Notes: generated by a model from the letters alone, not told the origin. A DNA stretch of 64,000 nucleotides from Puccinellia tenuiflora (GCA_012064385.1 QRDG01000473.1:6243037-6307036); one strand, 5' to 3'. Positions 1 to 11,377 are shown, counted from the stretch's first letter. Translations and numbers: made by a program.

Positions 1-2960
1 ATCTGTTTCTTCGTCTTCCAGGCAATGAGAGAACCTCCAAGAAATACACAGTAAGCAGACAGCGAGCGGCGATCAGAGGGATCACTAGACCACGTAGCAT
101 CAGAGTAGAACTGAAGCTAAAGAGAGCTAGAGTGGGGAAAGAAAAGACGGTGAGAGATCGTGCCACGAAGATATCGTATAACACGGAGGAGGTGACTATA
201 GTGGACAGAGGTGGGAGCTGAAACGAACTGACTCAGAATGTGGACATGATATGATATATCTGGATGAGTGACAGCTAGATAGACAAGGCTCCCAACAAGG
301 TGGCGATAGCGTGTGGGATCACTGAGGGGATCACCATCAGTAGCACGAAGCTGAAAATTGAGCTCCATAGGAGTCACAGCGGTGCGCTCATCACCAAGCG
401 TTGCACGAGAAAGAAGATCCTAAATATATTTTTCTTGGGAGATGAAGAAGCCATCAGAGGTGGAAGAAACCTCAATCCCGAGGAAATAGCAAAGTGGACC
501 AAGATCAGTCATCAGGAACTGCTCGCGGAGGCGGGCCTTAACAAATGCAATGTACTCAGAGTCGTCGCCAGTGATGATCATGTCATCAACATATAGAAGG
601 AGAAGAGTCCGACCACGAGGAGAGGTGTGGACAAACAACGCCGGGTCATGGTCGCTGGGCGAGAAACCAGCAGCAGTCACCACAGAGGCGAAACGCTCAA
701 ACCAGGCGCGAGGGGCTTGTTTAAGGCCATAGAGGGAGCACCGAAGGCGGCGGACCATACCATCAGGAATAGAGTACCCCGGTGGTGGCTGCATATAAAC
801 CTCCTCACACAGCTCACCATTGAGAAAGGCGTTCTGAACATCAAGCTGAGACACAGACCAATGACAAACAGAAGCCACAACAAGAAGAGTGCGGATGGTG
901 GTCATGTGGGCCAAAGGAGCGAAAGTCTCATCATAATCGCGTCCCTGCTCCCGCTGAAAGCCACGAGCCACAAGACGAGCTTTGTAACGCTCAAGAGAAC
1001 CATCGGAGCGAGTCTTAATCTTATAGACCCACTTGCACGTGATGGGATGAACACCAGGAGGAGGGGAAACCAGATCCCACGTGCCAGTGCGCTCAAGCGC
1101 ACCAATCTCCTCAGCCATCACAAACTGCCACTCAGGCTGAGCCATGGCATCCCGATAGGAAGTGGGCTCAGCAACAACAGAAAGACCGTACTGGGAAGGA
1201 GAGTAGCGATGAGGAGGTCTTAAGGAAGGCCGAGCACAGAGGTTATGAATTGACGTAGACAGGGAAGGAGGCGCACCGGAAGTGGAGGGAACGTCAGAAA
1301 GATCATCCACGACACGAGAACGACGAGTGTAGTGGAGAGGAAAGGGAGAGAGGGGAGGATGCACCAGAGAGGAGGTTGGATAGGTAGGTGACGAGGAAGG
1401 AGAGGAGGAAGGTGGGGAGGGTGGCATCGGTGGTGTGTCAGGAATAGTGGGACTCATCCGAGGGGGAGGTGGAGGAGGAGGAACATGAGGCACAAAGGGA
1501 GAGGTGTCGGGAAGGAGGAGAAAAGATAGGTCCTCCACGGAAAAGGTCCAGGAGGAAGGACGCGGGTAGTATGAACGAGACTCATCAAAAGTCACATCAC
1601 GCGAAATACGCAGCCGTCGAGCAACAGGATCCCAACACCGATAACCCTTGTGCTCATCACTGTATCCAAGGAAGACACATTCAACCGACTGAGCAGTCAA
1701 TTTGGTGCGTTCGCGCGGAGCAAGAAGAACATAGCACACGCACCCAAACGAACGAAGAGCTGAATAGTCAGGAGAACGACCAGAGAGACGCTCCATAGGT
1801 ATACCACCGTGCAAAGCAGCCGACGGCTAAATGTTGATGAGATAGGTGGATGCAGAGACGGCCTCAACCCAAAAGTGAGGTGGAAGAGAGGCGGCGATCA
1901 TCATCGCACGAGCCGTCTCAAGGAGATGGCGATGCTTGCGCTCAGCAACACCATTCTTAGCATGGGCACCAGGACAAGAGAACTGGGCAAGAGTACCCTG
2001 CTCGGCAAGAAAACCACACAACATCTGGGAGATATACTCACCAGCCGATCAGCATGAAAGACACGAACGGGCATGGAAAACTGGGTGTGAACCATGGCAG
2101 CAAATCGCTTATATATAGAGAGAACCTCGTCACGAGATTTCAGAAAATAGAGGCAAGTGTAGCGAGAGTAATCATCAATAAATAGAACATAGTAGCAATG
2201 ACCCCCTTTCGAATCAAAGGGAGCAGGACCCCATACATCAGAGTGAACAAGGTCAAAGGGACGCTGATATATAGACTCACTCAAAGGATAAGGTAAATGG
2301 GTATGTTTTCCAAGTCTACAACCACCACAATGTAAAGAAACATCTCCAGAGACAGGGCCTAAGACACCTTGACGCACTAACGAAGACAAGCGAGAGCCAC
2401 ATATATGACCAAGTCGATGATGCCACTGCTGAAAGGATGCAGAGGAGGAGGCAGCAAGGGCATGTGAACTGGCGGGTGTGGTGGCAACGGAAGGAACACG
2501 AAGCCACTCAACCTCCCAAAGGCCCTGAGTCTCACGGCGCCGAGGGCCAGCGCCAACCAGATCCTTGGTCCGACGATCTTGAACAGAGCAAGAGTCGGCA
2601 TCAAGGATGACACGACAACCAGAATCAGTAAGTTGGGCAGCGGAAAAAAAGATTCATGGTAATACTGGGAACATGAGAAACACTCGGAACAGAAAAAGAT
2701 GGAGTAGAAAGGATACCATGACTAGCAACAGGAAGAGGTGTTCCATCGACAGTAAGAACATTAACACGAAAATCAAGAGGTTGAAGAGAGGACAAGACAG
2801 AAGAATCAAAAGACATGTGAAAGGAAGCTCCAGAATCCAGAACCCACAGAGATGTACCTGACTGTGTAGGTGGCCGTGGTGGAGTGGTGGAAATAGTCAC
2901 CGAAGCAACGGTGCCCGTCGAGGAAGAGCCCGAGGAAGCCAGTAGACGATTGAGCTGCAC
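1..2960 (-). pseudogene. Copia pol polyprotein pseudogene (PR-IN-RT-RNase H)
   Basis: The protease motif WVLDSGASFHM lies in the segment 2960-2625. The GAG-pre-integrase and integrase core are in 2389-1901, with an HSDVWGPAP-like motif and FIDDYSRYTCLYFLKS. Integrase C-terminus and reverse transcriptase are in 1814-420, including the LYVDDMIITG catalytic motif. The segment 377-117 continues RT into the RNase H connection (HPDISYHVHILSQF). Positions 116-1 contain the RNase H start (FYSDATWSSDP). In-frame TAG codons at 422-420 and 119-117 both sit where CAG would be expected, typical of C-to-T decay. Frames also change between domains. Confidence 0.85.
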
Positions 2961-3022
2961 AATATCCTGATCAGTGAGTGACAGGGTCGACGAAGGCGCA
3001 CGAGCAACAGTAGAGGAGAGCC

Positions 3023-3993
3023 TCAGGTCGCGCTGCTTCTTCTGAAAATCAGACTCTGGGTGACCTGGCTTCTTATAGTAGCCACAGAAAGTGTGAGAGC
3101 GCGGTCGCCCCCCCCCCCTGAAGGAGTGGGAAGCAGCGGTGTAACATACGATGTAGGGGCTCGGGCAGACGACACAGGAGCTCGGGCAGATAGTACAGTA
3201 AGAACCGCAAGCGAACCGGCAGAACGAAGGCGTGTCTCCTCAGCTCGAAGCACTGCAAGCACCTATGATATAGGAACACGACCACGAGCAAGTAAGTGTG
3301 CACGCCAAGGTTCAAACTCAGCACGGAGGCGAGACAAGAACTCATGGACACGCTGAAACTCCAAGTCTGACCTCACTATCTGGCAGCATCGACAGGTACC
3401 ACAAACAACAGTCCTCAAAGAGTCAAGCTGGCGCCAGATGGCAGAGCTCTGGGTGTAGAACTCATCAACAGTAGAGTCTCCCTGCTGAAGAGCATGCTCC
3501 TGACGAACCATAAATAGGTAGAGAGTATCACCAGATGGATGATAGCGATGACAAAGAAAAGTCCACATTGCAGCGGCAGTGCCCAATCCCATGAACTTAG
3601 AAGCAAATTGAGGCAGAACACTGGCAGTGAGGACAGTAGTAGCACGAGCATCATCATTGCACCACTGAGTGTAAACAGACAAGTCATCCCGGTAGGCAGA
3701 AAGGGCATCAGAATAAGCTGATACCTGCTGATCATAAGTTTCGACCGCAGCATCATCAATCGCCTTGGCAGCATCCCGATGAGCCAGAGAAGCATCAATA
3801 GCAAGAACGGGTGGCACTGGTGGAGTAGGAGCCACAGGAGCAGGGCACGGCGGACAGGAGACCTCGCCAGAGAGAACGCCCCACAGCAGAAGGCCGCGCA
3901 TGTGGATACGCATAAAGCCCACAAACTCTGCATAGTTGGTGCCATCAAAGATCACGGAGCACCGAGGAACAGCAACTTAGCCCGAAGAAGACA
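3023..3993 (-). pseudogene. Copia gag (nucleocapsid) pseudogene
   Basis: The likely start is the ATG at 3993-3991, followed five codons later by an in-frame TAA. The gag body is open from about 3955 to 3263 (roughly 230 residues), with an FDGTNYAEF motif near its start and a PSGDTLYLFMVRQEHAL stretch. A TAG at 3263-3265 ends it, and the same frame continues to about 3023. A degenerate zinc-knuckle-like stretch (CGYYKKPGHPESD) follows, with cysteines missing. A run of about ten G residues near 3108 may hide a further frameshift. The protein would form the virus-like particle of the retrotransposon; this copy cannot make a complete one. Confidence 0.8.
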
Positions 3994-4048
3994 TGTCGGG
4001 CTCTCTGTTTTTTTTGGAAGTCAACTCTCACAGCAGATCCCACAGATC

Positions 4049-5802
4049 TGATGGGTTCGTTGCATAGAAAACAAAAAATTTCCTACGTAACAAGCGGAAG
4101 AAACCCAATGGATCAAGATCTATTAGATGAAGGTAGCGAAGATGAGATCCAATCTCTTACCCTCGAAGAACGAACAAAGCCTTTTATCGATGCAGGGGTT
4201 GGCTAGTCGATCCGCGCAAGTAGAGGCATCTAGTCACGATGAGATGTATTATCCTCGAGATCCAATCCGTCGAAGTGCCGCAACGGGCAGCACCTCCGCG
4301 GTATCCACACGTACAGCTCGATGAAGACTTCCTCTCCTTGATCCCGCAAGCGAGGAGGAAGTGACTCGTGAGATTCCAGCAGCACGACGGTGTGGTGGTG
4401 GATATGGTGGAGAAATTCCTGTAGGGCTTCGCCAAGCAGCTATAGGAGAGAGGAGGGAGAGGAGAGGGAGGACGGCGGCTAGGGTATATGGGGTGCGCCC
4501 CAGCCCTCCCCTCCTCCTTATATAGGCATGGGGGGCATCCCTTGCCCCTCCCCCAAGTCCTAGGGGCGGCCGGCCAAGGGGAAACTTACCCCCCAAGGCA
4601 GCCCCTAGGGGTTTGGGGCCTTTTCATATGTTGGCCCACATGGGCCTTTGGGGTTAGGTGCGGCCAGCCCATGTGGGCTGCTGCACGCCCCCTTGGTCCA
4701 TGTGGGCCCTTCTAGGTTCTTGGCCCCTAAGGTGGTGCCCTCCGGAACCTTCCAGAACCTTCTAGAATCTTCCGGTACTCTGCCGGAATTTTCCCGAACT
4801 TTTCCGGAACCCTGGAAACCACTTTCCTTATATGAAACTTTATCTCCGGACTCTTCCGGAGCTCCTCGTGATATCTAGGATCTCATCCGAGACACCGTAT
4901 CAACATTTGATTGCACCATTTACTTGTCTCACTAAAACCCTAGCTACATCGAAGCCTTAAGTGTGTGACCCTACGGGTTCGAGAACATGTAGACATGATC
5001 ATATCAATAATCAATAGCGGGACCGGGATGCCCATATTGACTCCTACATATTCAACGAAGTTCCTTATCGATTGAACCACGATGCCGGAGATTCTTAATC
5101 TCGTATACGATTCCCTTTGTCTCACCGATATTTAACTTGCCCGAGATTCGATCGTCGATATCTCCATATCTAGTTTCATCTCGTTACCTGGAAAGTTCTC
5201 TTTACTCGTCCATAATATATGATCTCCGTGATTACTCCTAATCACATGGTTGCAACCTTTCTAATGCTATATTACCGAGTGGGCCCAGAGATATCTTTTC
5301 CGTCACAAGGAAGGACAAATCCCACTCTTGATTCATGTCACCCAACAAATACCATCAGATATATCTGAAAGCCACCTTTATAATCACCCAGTTACGAAGT
5401 GACATTTGATGTCCACAAAGCATTCCTCCGGTAAACGGGAGTGACATAATCTCATGGACTAAGGAAACTATACTTGGCATACTAAAAGCGTTGGCAATGA
5501 AACTGTGTGACACGATCAAATGCAACTCTTTATTATTTGGGTCTTGTCCATCACATCATTACTCCTAATGATATGACTCCGTTATCAAGTGACTATAACA
5601 AGTCCATGGTTAGGAAACGCTAACCATCTCTTGACTAACGAACTATCCAATAGAGGCTTACTAGGGACACCTGTTGTTTATATTCCACACATGTATTATG
5701 TTTCCGGTTAATACAATTATAGCATGGATAATAAACTATTATCATAAACATGAATATGCTAATAAACCATTTTATTATTGCCTCTAGGGCATATTCCCAA
5801 TA
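4049..5802 (-). repeat. Angela-type 3' LTR
   Basis: Length is 1754 bp. On the minus strand it begins with TATTGGGAATATGCCCTAG (the usual TG end decayed to TA) and ends in CA at 4049. It is clearly related along its length to the LTRs at 17964, 24563 and 56368. A degenerate polypurine tract abuts it at about 5803-5815. Confidence 0.9.
4518..4772 (-). promoter_or_regulatory. LTR promoter: heat-shock-element array plus TATA box
   Basis: On the minus strand a TATATAAG box is at 4525-4518. About 220 bp upstream, 4745-4772 holds six contiguous alternating GAA/TTC units at exact 2-nt spacing (GAAccTTCcaGAAccTTC, then taGAAtcTTC). This matches the consensus plant heat-shock element. Function is inferred from the motif only. 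Confidence 0.6.
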
Positions 5803-6303
5803 GTCTACCACTTGCACTAGAGTCAATAATCTAGTTTACATTTTATCGATCCAACACTCATGGTGTCTAACACTCATGGAGTCTTAGTGCTGATCATGTT
5901 TGCTCGTGGAAGAGGTTCTGTCCGTGTTTGTACTATACAGTTCTTTATGTTCTTTGCAAAACGTCAATGTCACCTAATTTGACATTACTTTATCATCACA
6001 TGATAAACTTCATATCATCATCATATGATGAATATAATATATTTGGTTATAGAGTGAGATTTTCGTTTCCCTTCATGCCTACATGACGTATGATCAGTTA
6101 AGAGGACTTTCACATAGCATGTGCACCCGGAACTCACTCAATCTTGAAATAAAATTTCTCAAACCATAATATTATATATTTTAATCCTTGAATTAATCAT
6201 ATACTCCTATATGTTGTAGAGTCACAAATCGATAGTGCTATACTTTTCACTTTGATATTTCCGATCATGCTTTCGATGCGCTTCTGCCTTTAGGAGATTT
6301 CCA

Positions 6304-6506
6304 NNNNNNNNNNNNNNNNNNNNNNNNNNNNNNNNNNNNNNNNNNNNNNNNNNNNNNNNNNNNNNNNNNNNNNNNNNNNNNNNNNNNNNNNNNNNNNNNN
6401 NNNNNNNNNNNNNNNNNNNNNNNNNNNNNNNNNNNNNNNNNNNNNNNNNNNNNNNNNNNNNNNNNNNNNNNNNNNNNNNNNNNNNNNNNNNNNNNNNNNN
6501 NNNNNN
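6304..6506. other. Assembly gap (203 N)
   Basis: A run of 203 undetermined bases. It lies exactly where the internal region of a truncated Angela-type element should continue, and next to a short tandem repeat, so the true gap size is unknown. Confidence 1.
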
Positions 6507-6520
6507 AATCTAACAAAAGA

Positions 6521-6573
6521 GCTGGGCCTAGATTGGGTCAAGCTGGGCCTAGATTGGGTCAAGCTGGGCTAGG
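6521..6573. repeat. 21-bp tandem repeat beside the gap
   Basis: The unit GCTGGGCCTAGATTGGGTCAA occurs twice in full (6521-6541 and 6542-6562) and starts a third time. The array may extend into the gap. The rest of 6574-7135 shows no convincing gene. Confidence 0.85.
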
Positions 6574-7135
6574 ATCAGCTCGACTAACTTGGGCTGCGTG
6601 AACGCCCCAGGACTGTGCCTGCCTGCCTGGCCTTGATGCGGGCGGGTTGTTGTGGCCTGGCGCAAATTAAAGCCGACGAGGCGTCGAAGGCTAGCGACTC
6701 GGCTCGGGCTCTGCAGCGCTGTTCGCGGGCCGGACTGTCGAGCCCCATCACGTACAGCAGAAATGGCAAGATTCCCTAGTCCCTACGGAAACAAATTGCC
6801 GCGAATCTGATCTGATCTCAGTCCGGGCCAGTCCAGGGCTGCCTCTTGCCCTGCTCTCCGCCGTCCATGCCTGTCTCCGGTTGTGACTCGACGGGAGCAC
6901 CACTAGCAGGTACCCACCACCCGGGGATTCAACGGCCGGCCCGGCGGTGAGATCGACGGAGAGCCGCCAGGACACTTAACGCCGGCTGCAGATGAAGGTA
7001 TTCCTCCTAAATCCGGAAAGGTCGCTCGTGCCCTTGCTCTCACCACGAATCAGATCAAAATTGTAGCGACACCCTGCTCGTTAACAGTACCATACTACGC
7101 ACCATACAGTTTATACAATGTTTTGGACTGTTGGG

Positions 7136-7675
7136 TCACTGGGAGATAGTTAAACTGTTACAAGCATGGAAATGTAGATGTATAGGTTTTTTCCTGCCAA
7201 GAAAGTAAATAGTTCTGAATTTTTGATGCTGCATATGTTCCTCTCTGCACCAATCAGCCATTTCTTCATATCCTGCTTGCTTCGCCGTCACTGCCATCAT
7301 CATCATCGAATCTCTTCTTGCAGGAATGACAAATACAATCATATTCATGGGGTGATCTAAAGCTGACTCTCCTCGCCGTACTGTTCGGCTTCTCAGAGAC
7401 GATCTAGTGATGGAGATGCTCCCATCGATGACCGGCGAGTTGCTCTCTGAAGATAAGTCCGAGCTCAGTGGGCAGACCTTCGGAGAGTGCCCCCGAGCTG
7501 GTATTCCTTCAACCGCCCCCATCTCCCAGCTTGGTTGTTGATACATAATTTCTTCAAGAGCGAATTGCCTCACTTGTGCTCCTACTGCAATGCATTCGCC
7601 AAGCCTTTTCTTCTGCAGGCAGCTGGGCATCATTCTACCCCAAATCAACTTCAGATGGCGAGAGCAATAGCACGG
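7136..7675 (-). other. Unrecognised open reading frame, possible gene fragment split by a retrotransposon
   Basis: The minus strand is open from the retrotransposon border (7675) to a stop at 7136, about 180 codons. No family is recognised. The composition looks more coding-like than the surrounding repeats (a mixed-residue central part and a repeated Met tract, MMMM). If the SIRE-like element is removed with one TSD copy, the frame continues into 32178-32186 and reaches an ATG at 32186-32184 after a few codons. That makes it a candidate for a gene interrupted near its start codon. It could equally be a chance ORF or an untranslated exon. Confidence 0.3.
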
Positions 7676-8384
7676 TGAAAGGATCGTATGGGCACCTAGA
7701 GGGGGGGGTGAATAGGTGCTACACCAATTTTTAATTCTTTTTCGATTTTAGCCTTAACACAAGGGTAAATTATCTAGATATGCAACTACGGTGAATTTAC
7801 CTATATGAGAAACAAACTAAACACAACTAGGCAATTAACGATACAAGTAAAGACTACTAAGGGAAAGAGATAACCGAAAGCGGAAGCACGCGGAGGCAAG
7901 GATGTATTCCCGAGTTCCTCCTTATTAAGGGAGTACGTCTCGTTGGAGGGGTGTGGGCTCGCCACAAGAGGCCTACTCAAGATGCCACAAAGGCCTCACC
8001 CTATTCTCCGATGAACCGCACCCGAGGGTTTGGTTCACCTTCCACTATCGGAATCCTTCGAGGCGGAAACCGGAGCCTTACAATGTTTTTGGGGCACACC
8101 CCCACAACTTAATTGGGGGCTCTCAAATCAACGAATCTGTCACAATTACAACAAGAAATGAGCACAAGAATCTAGGGTAACACAATGCTAACCCTAGAAG
8201 AGAAATCCCTCAAGTGAATGAGGGGAAATGAAAAACTACTCGGTGAAGATGTAGATCGGGGCCTCCTCCTTCAATCCTCCAAGAATCAAAGCCTTTGGTT
8301 GGAGGAGTTGAGAGATCTTGTATTTATGAGCTTTTGCTTTTAATGAAGAGAGAGAGTGCAAGAGCTAAGGGGCTCAAGGTAGGT

Positions 8385-8406
8385 GGAGGGGTATTTATAC
8401 CCCTCC
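8385..8406 (-). promoter_or_regulatory. LTR TATA box inside a perfect inverted repeat
   Basis: The minus-strand TATA sequence TATAAATA (8399-8392) is enclosed by 10-bp arms GGAGGGGTAT and ATACCCCTCC with a 2-bp centre. The same 22-bp palindrome is present in the 5' LTR at about 31304-31325. Confidence 0.65.
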
Positions 8407-8420
8407 AGGATTTCTAGCCG

Positions 8421-9030
8421 TTGCAGAAAACGGGAGGCCGGAAATTCCGGGTTAAAGGGCCGGAAATTCCGGCCGGGGGCCGGAACTTCCGGTGGGCCGG
8501 AAATCTCCGGGGAGAATTTCCGCCCACAACCTCCGGGACCCCTCCAGAGAGGAATCCCCGAAATGACTTAGTCGAAATCCAACAGAAAATTCCAGGGGGC
8601 CGGAACTTCCGGCCAGAAGGCCGGAATTTCCGCCCCACCGGAAATTTATGGGGGGAACTTCCGGATTAAAAGTTCCGGGACCCCTCCAGAGAGGGATCCC
8701 AAAAATGACTCAGCCATATTTCCGCCCGAAATTTCCACGGGCCGGAACTTCCGGCCAGGAGGCCGGAATTTCCGCCCCACCGGAAATTTCCGGGGGGAAC
8801 TTCCAGAGGGAAGTTCCGGGACCCCTCCAGAGAGGGATCCCAAATATGACTTAGTCGTTTTTTTCACCCGAAATTTCCACAGGCCGGAACTTCCGGCCTG
8901 TAGGCCGGAATTTCCTCACCACCGGAAATTTCCGGGGGGAACTTCCGGGGAGAAGTTCCAGAACCCCTCCAGAGAGGGATCCCAAAAAGACTTAGTCGAT
9001 TTCGCGCTGGGGCCGGAACTTCCGGTCCTG
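8421..9030 (-). repeat. U3 array: 142-bp tandem repeat rich in CCGGAA/TTCCGG palindromes
   Basis: The landmark ACCCCTCCAGAGAGG recurs at about 8537, 8679, 8820 and 8962, spacings of 141-142 bp. Each unit contains several inverted repeats of the form GGCCGGAACTTCCGGCC or CCGGAAATTCCGG. The same four-copy array is in the 5' LTR (landmarks near 31460, 31601, 31742, 31884). It lies directly upstream of the TATA box on the transcribed strand. Confidence 0.9.
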
Positions 9031-9194
9031 AAAAAGACAGAAACCCATTTCTCTTCTTCGTCTTTGATCTTTACTTCGATCTTTTCACCATTTGGGTCTA
9101 ACCACCTAAAAGCCTGTCAACACACTTAACCAAACATGATTAGCCCATAATATGTGTTGTCATTAAATCACCAAAACTAAGAGATATTCTTTCA

Positions 9195-9208
9195 ATCTCC
9201 CCCTTTTT
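9195..9208 (-). promoter_or_regulatory. Polypurine tract for plus-strand priming
   Basis: On the minus strand, AAAAAGGGGGAGAT directly precedes the 3' LTR. Two further purine runs of the same kind lie upstream on that strand: CCAAAGGGGGAGAAG near 9450-9465 and ATAGGGGGAGTG near 12065-12077. The stretch 9209-9522 between this tract and the third ORF has no gene. Confidence 0.8.
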
Positions 9209-9522
9209 GGTGATTGATGACAACACACACACAAGTATAATTTGGGGCTCCCCCTCGATAGGAGCTCCCCCTAGATAAGAGCTTAAATAACACGATAACA
9301 TGAAGTAGGTCACAAAGGTTTGCATGTCTTACACCACACATCACAGAGTTTAACTCATGAAAGGAAAGATACATAGGCACAAGCTTAGAAAAGGCAAATG
9401 AGACAACGAGAAGCTTGTGCCCAACCCATGCAAATACCCAAACGCCTAAGAGCTACTTCTCCCCCTTTGGCATCAAGATACCAAAAAGGGAAAAGAGCGA
9501 AACTAAACACGTCCCACAAAGA

Positions 9523-11377
9523 TCACTCCGACGCCGTGGCCTCGGACTTCTCCTCCTCCTCACTGTCTTCATCCTCAGGCACGTCGATAGTCCAATCCAC
9601 AAACTTGCTGTTCCAGTGCTTGTAGCGAACAAGGGGTTGAATCTGCTGCTCAGGTGGAGGTGGAGGCATCTGAAGATGAGCCATGATCTGCTGCTGATTC
9701 TGCAATATAAGACGGTGCTCGGCGTAGCCATGATAATTCTCCTTGTAGATGGCCACATTCATACACAAAATCTTCTCTATAGCACGCTTGATCCATGAAC
9801 ACTTAGGGCGAGCCGCACCCTCAGAAGATGAGCCCTCAGGAGCACTAGGAGGGACATGAGACGCGGGGGGAGCACGACGGGCTGAAGAGGCACCACGAGT
9901 GAGATGAGCGGCCTTCCGGTTCAATTTGACCCTTCTATGAGTCTCACAGGTAAGCTCCACATCGGGGTCAGTAACATCATCAGAAAACGGATACTTGGCC
10001 TTGATGAGCTTCATCACATAAGGTGCATAAGGAGGCACCTTCTTGTTGATCATAGAATCATACATCTCGTTGAAGATATAGTCCATAACGTCCACAGGGT
10101 TCGCATTGGGGCGAAGAGTACCCTGAGTAGCTGTCTCATGGGCAAAGTGAAGAAGATTCACAAGCCCACCACGAATAGCATCATTGTTACCTGCACTTGG
10201 AGCAATGGACTCCCGGAACATGCGCAAGAGAATGTCATAGAGAGGAAGGAGGCCGGAGGTGCTCCCAACCTTTCTCTCATCACTATAAAGATCCTTCAGC
10301 TGAGCCTTGTCATAAGAAGATCCAATGAGATGCATGCGAGACCCCTCATTGAGAATGGAGCCAGAAAAACGGTAACCAAGAATGGCAGCAAACTCCCCGA
10401 AGTTGGAGGTGAGCATATGGGTGTCGGACATCCAAGTCATTCCAATGTTCACATCCGAGTCAAACACTACGGTCGCCTAAAACTGCTGGATCATGGTGAC
10501 ATTGTAGTTGCACTCAGTATCCATCAGACGCCTCAGTCCCAAGCAGTCCACAACCCGGATAGCAGTCCCAAAGTAATCTTCCTTCTTCATTAGGTGGTCA
10601 AAGTCAATAGCTTTCATAGGGCAAACCCTCTTCTTTTCAGACATGGCCAAATACACTTCCTTGTAGAGGATCTCCTGCTCATGGCACCAGAAGCAATTGT
10701 CAATCTCCAGATCACGAGGCTCTGCATAAAAGTCTGTCTTGCGCCATTCAATGAACTCGGACTTTCTCATATCACTGATAACCACCTGCACAACCTTCTT
10801 CTTCTTGCGCTGCCTGTCAAGCTGAGAGCGGCGTGAGGCCAAGGTCTCCTGGTCTAACTCAGAATCAAACTCGATGTCTTGAGGGCGAGGAGTGCTACGA
10901 GGAGTGCGAGAGGCCGCACGCTTGGTGCGCAAACGAGAGTGACTCGAACCTGCAAAGGAAGCATAGATAGATGGGCAAGCAAAGGTAAGCACTCGTGTCC
11001 GGTGGCTAAAAAAGAAATAGTGGTGAAGAGAAAGTAGCAAAATTTGGCAGGCTCATACCGGAAATTCCGGCCCAAGGGCGGAATTTCCGCCTCCCCCCCC
11101 CCCCCCGGAAATTCCGGCCAAGGGGCGGAAGTTCCGGATGGGCGGAATTTCCGGCCGCTGCACACCGGAAGTTCCGGCCTTGTGTAGCGAACGAAAATTC
11201 CGTTGAATCCTAACCAAATTGTAATCTACTTTCAAAACACTACTACATACAGAGAGAACCTAGCCTAGAAGCACACTCCTACCAATAGAAACTAGCAAAC
11301 ACCATCTAAATCACCTAGGTTAAACGAATTTTGAGTTCGTCCTAAATTCAAAATTAGAGGTATTTACCGGCGTCCAT
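9523..11377 (-). pseudogene. Third (env-like/additional) ORF of the SIRE-like element, apparently spliced, one amber stop
   Basis: An ATG at 11377-11375 gives a 10-nt exon (Met-Asp-Ala and one base) ending at a GTAAAT donor (11367). A TTTGCAG acceptor ends at 10950. Joining 11368 to 10949 keeps the frame and gives 479 codons including the stop at 9523. An in-frame TAG at 10479-10477 is the only interruption seen. The protein would start MDAGSSHSRLRT, be basic near the N-terminus, carry a Pro-rich segment (MPPPPPEQQ), and end in an acidic tail (EDEDSEEEEKSE). No transmembrane span is evident, so an envelope role is not supported. Extra ORFs after pol are known in SIRE/Maximus elements; their function is unsettled. 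Confidence 0.6.

Larger units (their letters stand above)
1..4048 (-). mobile_element. Copia LTR retrotransposon, partial and decayed
   Basis: Gag, aspartic protease, integrase, reverse transcriptase and the start of RNase H are read in Copia order on the minus strand. The RNase H continues past the left edge, so the 3' end and 3' LTR are outside the window. The 5' leader is cut at 4048 by an Angela-type insertion, so no LTR of this element is visible. Several domains carry in-frame stops, which makes this an old inactive copy. The lineage was not established; the gag resembles the Ale/Retrofit type but this is a weak impression. Confidence 0.9.
4049..6303 (-). mobile_element. Angela/BARE-type Copia element, partial, running into the gap
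   Basis: A full LTR (4049-5802) is followed on its 5' side by about 500 bp that closely matches the pre-3'-LTR region of the intact copy at 24010-24562, including the tcatcatatgatga-type repeats. It is therefore the 3' end of a minus-strand element. The candidate TSD on the left is agatc (4044-4048); the partner would lie beyond the gap. The rest of the element is either inside the gap or lost. Confidence 0.85.
7676..9194 (-). repeat. 3' LTR of the SIRE-like element
   Basis: Length is 1519 bp, against 1582 bp for the 5' LTR at 30591-32172. Much of the difference is a block of roughly 60 bp missing from the palindrome-rich region near 9010. The termini are TGAAAG and CTTTCA. The outward-side end includes the CACCTAGAGGGGGGGTG stretch shared with the sister family. 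Confidence 0.93.

Noticed and set aside
8421..9030. CCGGAAATTCCGG repeats as heat-shock elements
   Set aside because: The GAA and TTC are separated by one base, not two, so they do not fit the heat-shock-element consensus.
9415..10593. Plus-strand ORFs opposite the third ORF of the SIRE-like element
   Set aside because: Antisense shadows of the spliced minus-strand ORF.
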